Below, piece after piece: positions 5,928-6,854 of a stretch of DNA of 6,854 nt; the first letter of the stretch is position 1, and each line of letters begins with the position of its first letter. Source of the stretch: an uncultured Atopostipes sp. (GTDB lineage: Bacteria > Bacillota > Bacilli > Lactobacillales > Carnobacteriaceae_A); NCBI GenBank assembly GCA_910588235.1, contig CAJUOQ010000060.1, forward strand, positions 1-6,854, read 5' to 3'. The notes below the pieces were generated by a model that ran no database searches, was not told the DNA's origin, and saw nothing but the letters and a program-made list of their open reading frames with translations. A program made the position numbers and the translations under genes.

Positions 5928-6620
5928 ATGCTGAAAAAAAGCGTCTTTTTCACAGCACTTTTCTCAACGATGTTGTTAACTGCTTGTGGGAATATAGAAT
6001 CAGAAACCAGTGAAAATCCAGATCAACCAGATGAAGAAAATATAGAGGAAGTCGAACCGGACCAAGAAATTGAGGATTCAAGTGAAGCATTGGATGAGGA
6101 AGCTACAGACGATTCAGCGCCAAAAGAGGAAAGCGAAGCAACAGATTCATCCGCTGAAAATCATTCGTCTGAACAAGAAACTGATCAAGTACAAGAAGAA
6201 GAATATTCTAGTGAAGAAGAAGCCATTGCAGCCGTTGAGGATTACCAAGAATTGGAAGATACCAATGTGGATTTAGGACATGGCATTGAAGGCTTTATCG
6301 AAGGAGCAGCTGGCCATCAATATGTCACTTGGAATGAAGGAAATTGGTACTTTGAGCTCGACTTTCCATCGGATCCGCAATATGCCGTCGAAGGCTATGA
6401 AAAAGGGGAAGATATGGCAAAAACTATTGTGGATTATTTAGAAGGTAATATGCTTCTACCGCCAGATGCACGTGGTGTTGTTAAAATTCGTGCTTTTGCG
6501 GATGATCCGGAAACATTGATTCAATGGCAAGAAGGAACGACTGTCTATAAAATGAATGGAGAAACTCCCGATCCAATAGATACCTTACAAATCGCTGTGG
6601 ATGTTCAAAATAATCGATAA
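5928..6620 (+). CDS. Uncharacterised lipoprotein with acidic linker and C-terminal domain
   Basis: A secreted, membrane-anchored protein of 230 aa. The N-terminus is a lipoprotein signal peptide: LKK, a hydrophobic core, and the lipobox LTAC with the lipidated Cys20 followed by Gly. Residues 24-100 are a low-complexity spacer in which about 34 of 77 residues are Asp or Glu and only one is Lys; this would hold the next part away from the membrane across the wall. Residues about 105-230 form a probable globular domain of mixed strands and helices (GHGIEGFIEGAAGHQYVTWNEGN, then NWYFELDF, PPDARGVVKIRAF and a C-terminal strand), with no catalytic motif I recognise. GGAGG at 5916-5920 lies 7 bases before the ATG. 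The C-terminal coding part looks somewhat richer in GC than licR. A role in binding a ligand or protecting the envelope is possible but not shown by the sequence. Confidence 0.88.
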   Translation: MLKKSVFFTALFSTMLLTACGNIESETSENPDQPDEENIEEVEPDQEIEDSSEALDEEATDDSAPKEESEATDSSAENHSSEQETDQVQEEEYSSEEEAIAAVEDYQELEDTNVDLGHGIEGFIEGAAGHQYVTWNEGNWYFELDFPSDPQYAVEGYEKGEDMAKTIVDYLEGNMLLPPDARGVVKIRAFADDPETLIQWQEGTTVYKMNGETPDPIDTLQIAVDVQNNR

Positions 6621-6642
6621 AAGAACAAAACCTGAACTGCCG

Positions 6643-6657
6643 CTGTCAAGGAGACAG
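6643..6657 (+). other. Small hairpin upstream of the terminator
   Basis: CTGTC (6643-6647) and GACAG (6653-6657) are perfect inverted arms around AAGGA. The stem is short and is followed by A residues, not T, so it is not a terminator by itself on the + strand. It lies in the 3' untranslated stretch of the lipoprotein gene. Confidence 0.3.
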
Positions 6658-6659
6658 AT

Positions 6660-6695
6660 AAAAAAGACTGTGCATAATATTGTATGGTCTTTTTT
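6660..6695 (+). terminator. Strong, probably bidirectional Rho-independent terminator
   Basis: AAAAAAGAC (6660-6668) pairs perfectly with GTCTTTTTT (6687-6695), and the stem continues inward through 6 more pairs (some G-T) to a TAATAT loop. The T-run on the right arm ends + strand transcripts 39 bases after the lipoprotein stop, and the A-run on the left gives the equivalent T-run for transcripts from the - strand. Confidence 0.85.
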
Positions 6696-6854
6696 AGTGC
6701 TTAAGTAAAAAATACCTCAGCTATAGGAATGGCTAAATCCATCCAAGAAAATTTGTTCGTTATTGAAGCACTCAATGTATTTTTTCATATATACAATAAA
6801 TCCTGAATTATTCACTTCAAGTAAAATAAGCATAAATTCTCAGTATTTTCTCTA
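6696..6854. other. AT-rich end region without a convincing gene
   Basis: I see no ribosome site followed by a sizeable reading frame on either strand. AGTGCTT (6696-6702) and AAGCACT (6766-6772) are inverted copies 63 bases apart. On the - strand a 38-codon frame (6833 to 6717) ends toward the terminator; see findings. Confidence 0.4.

Noticed and set aside
6070..6276. Lys-rich frame inside the lipoprotein gene
   Set aside because: It is the shifted reading of the GAA/GAT-rich acidic linker, with no ribosome site of its own.

Overview
The window is AT-rich DNA coding almost entirely on the + strand, with strong AGGAGG-type ribosome binding sites. Gene content (lactose/cellobiose-family PTS permease, GH1 glycosidase, LicR-type PRD activator) and protein style point to a low-GC Firmicute, most likely a lactic acid bacterium of the Lactobacillales. 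The very acidic lipoprotein linker would suit a halotolerant or alkaliphilic member such as a Carnobacteriaceae, but that placement is inference.

Region 1 (1-3409) is a beta-glucoside/oligo-beta-glucoside PTS operon in the order IIB (5'-incomplete), IIC, IIA, GH1 glycosidase. The order B-C-A-hydrolase is that of the Bacillus subtilis lic operon, with a GH1 enzyme in place of the GH4 LicH. The IIC membrane channel carries the disaccharide across the membrane while IIA and IIB relay phosphate from HPr to the sugar; the cytoplasmic glycosidase then splits the phosphorylated product. A long, perfect inverted repeat (3424-3475) closes the operon.

Region 2 (3529-5475) is a full-length LicR-type transcriptional activator (648 aa: two HTH domains, two PRDs, an EIIB-like and an EIIA-like domain) with all expected phosphorylation residues present. 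It most likely controls the operon in front of it. A hairpin plus T-run at 5583-5618 probably terminates it and abuts the promoter of the next unit.

Region 3 (5620-6700) is a separate two-gene unit of unknown function: a 62-aa basic protein and a 230-aa lipoprotein with a long acidic linker and a C-terminal globular domain, ended by a strong, probably bidirectional terminator at 6660-6695. The last about 160 bases hold no convincing gene.

Most of the window is ordinary carbohydrate-uptake machinery; I see no CRISPR array, RNA gene, complete mobile element or clear new system. The main oddities are: (a) the IIB gene has no phosphocysteine loop although enough upstream sequence is present to show it, and the bases replacing it resemble an out-of-frame AraC-type C-terminus, suggesting a deletion/rearrangement or assembly junction near base 56; (b) the GH1 enzyme has a mixed sugar-phosphate pocket; (c) an unusually long perfect hairpin without a U-tract separates the operon from its regulator.
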